From: CAZEYT01 sp964516295
Lineage (GTDB): Bacteria; Verrucomicrobiota; Verrucomicrobiia; Chthoniobacterales; Terrimicrobiaceae
NCBI GenBank assembly: GCA_964516295.1
Contig: CAZEYT010000011.1
Span: forward strand, 1 to 50,807
Length of the DNA: 50,807 nucleotides
Direction of reading: 5' to 3'
The notes below the pieces were generated by a model. It was given only the letters and a program-made list of their open reading frames with translations, did no database searches and was not told the DNA's origin. Positions 50,711 through 50,807 of this stretch are shown here, one piece after another. Position 1 is the first letter of the stretch. The number at the start of each line of letters is the position of its first letter. Position numbers and translations under genes: made by a program.

Positions 50711-50807
50711 ATGTCCAAAGACGCCTCATCCCAACGCATGGAAAAACTCGTCAGCCTCTGCAAACGCCGGGGGTTCATTTTCCAATCGTCCGAAATCTAC
50801 GGCGGCC
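50711..50807 (+). CDS. glyS: Glycyl-tRNA synthetase, N-terminal fragment cut by the window edge
   Basis: Only the first 32 codons are present. They read MEKLVSLCKRRGFIFQSSEIYGG after a nine-residue lead, which matches the start of the single-chain (alpha2) class II glycyl-tRNA synthetase, where the helix followed by RGF-x-x-x-S-EIYGG is conserved. The gene diverges from rpsL. Confidence 0.8.
   Translation, partial: MSKDASSQRMEKLVSLCKRRGFIFQSSEIYGG

Noticed and set aside
1..50807. CRISPR array, tRNA, rRNA, insertion sequence, prophage
   Set aside because: Read for repeats, cloverleaf arms and transposase or phage motifs in the gaps; nothing convincing, though small RNAs could be missed by eye.

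Overview
The window is an almost continuously coding, GC-rich stretch of a Gram-negative chromosome. Gene content, the isolated nuoB-nuoC pair, the pilT tandem, a FloA homologue, a fused SpmA/SpmB protein and a four-helix-bundle cassette beside pgk would fit a member of the Verrucomicrobiota. No rRNA or other lineage marker is present, so this placement is inference. About 47 coding loci are supported. Two of them are visibly damaged and one partial gene runs off the right edge.

Left part (1-12906): an AraC-type regulator with a doubtful 5' end; a class I glutamine amidotransferase on the minus strand; a divergent pyruvate dehydrogenase operon pdhA-pdhB-pdhC without E3; an orphan ABC substrate-binding protein; nuoB and nuoC translationally coupled to RNase D; FloA and a small proline-rich membrane-anchored protein; rpsO and pnp, each followed by a clear Rho-independent terminator.

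Middle left (13105-28591): a minus-strand pilus-motor cluster (two PilT-like ATPases and an FHA-adenylate cyclase fusion). It diverges from a DNA-repair operon made of an AddB-like nuclease, an AddA-like helicase and a separately encoded AddA-type nuclease domain, ending in a YkgJ cysteine-cluster protein. That last reading frame runs into a truncated, frameshifted remnant of an AEC-family permease on the other strand. The remnant closes a minus-strand operon prmA - yhaM-like - spmAB. A divergent M24 peptidase follows, then pgk.

Middle right (28592-40125): gap and pgk are separated by a four-helix-bundle gene bracketed by an 11-bp inverted repeat. A secreted Sel1-repeat protein is broken by an in-frame TGA. 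A six-gene minus-strand operon (31723-37519) encodes a TauA/NMT1-type ABC importer, a creatininase-fold amidohydrolase, a type III (GlnT-like) glutamine synthetase and a Cache-like/LuxR regulator. It has a sigma-54-like -24/-12 element upstream. I read it as a scavenging system for an amine or amide nitrogen source of unknown identity. This is the most system-like part of the window. A TauE/SafE - DUF1634 - MFS operon diverges from it.

Right part (40122-50807): dnaB and rplI; a structured 362-base gap; an RRM protein, miaA, hflX and rlpA; rfbA and rfbC; a shared bidirectional terminator; the str operon rpsL-rpsG-fusA; and the first 32 codons of glycyl-tRNA synthetase at the right edge. No CRISPR array, tRNA, rRNA, insertion sequence or prophage gene was recognised.
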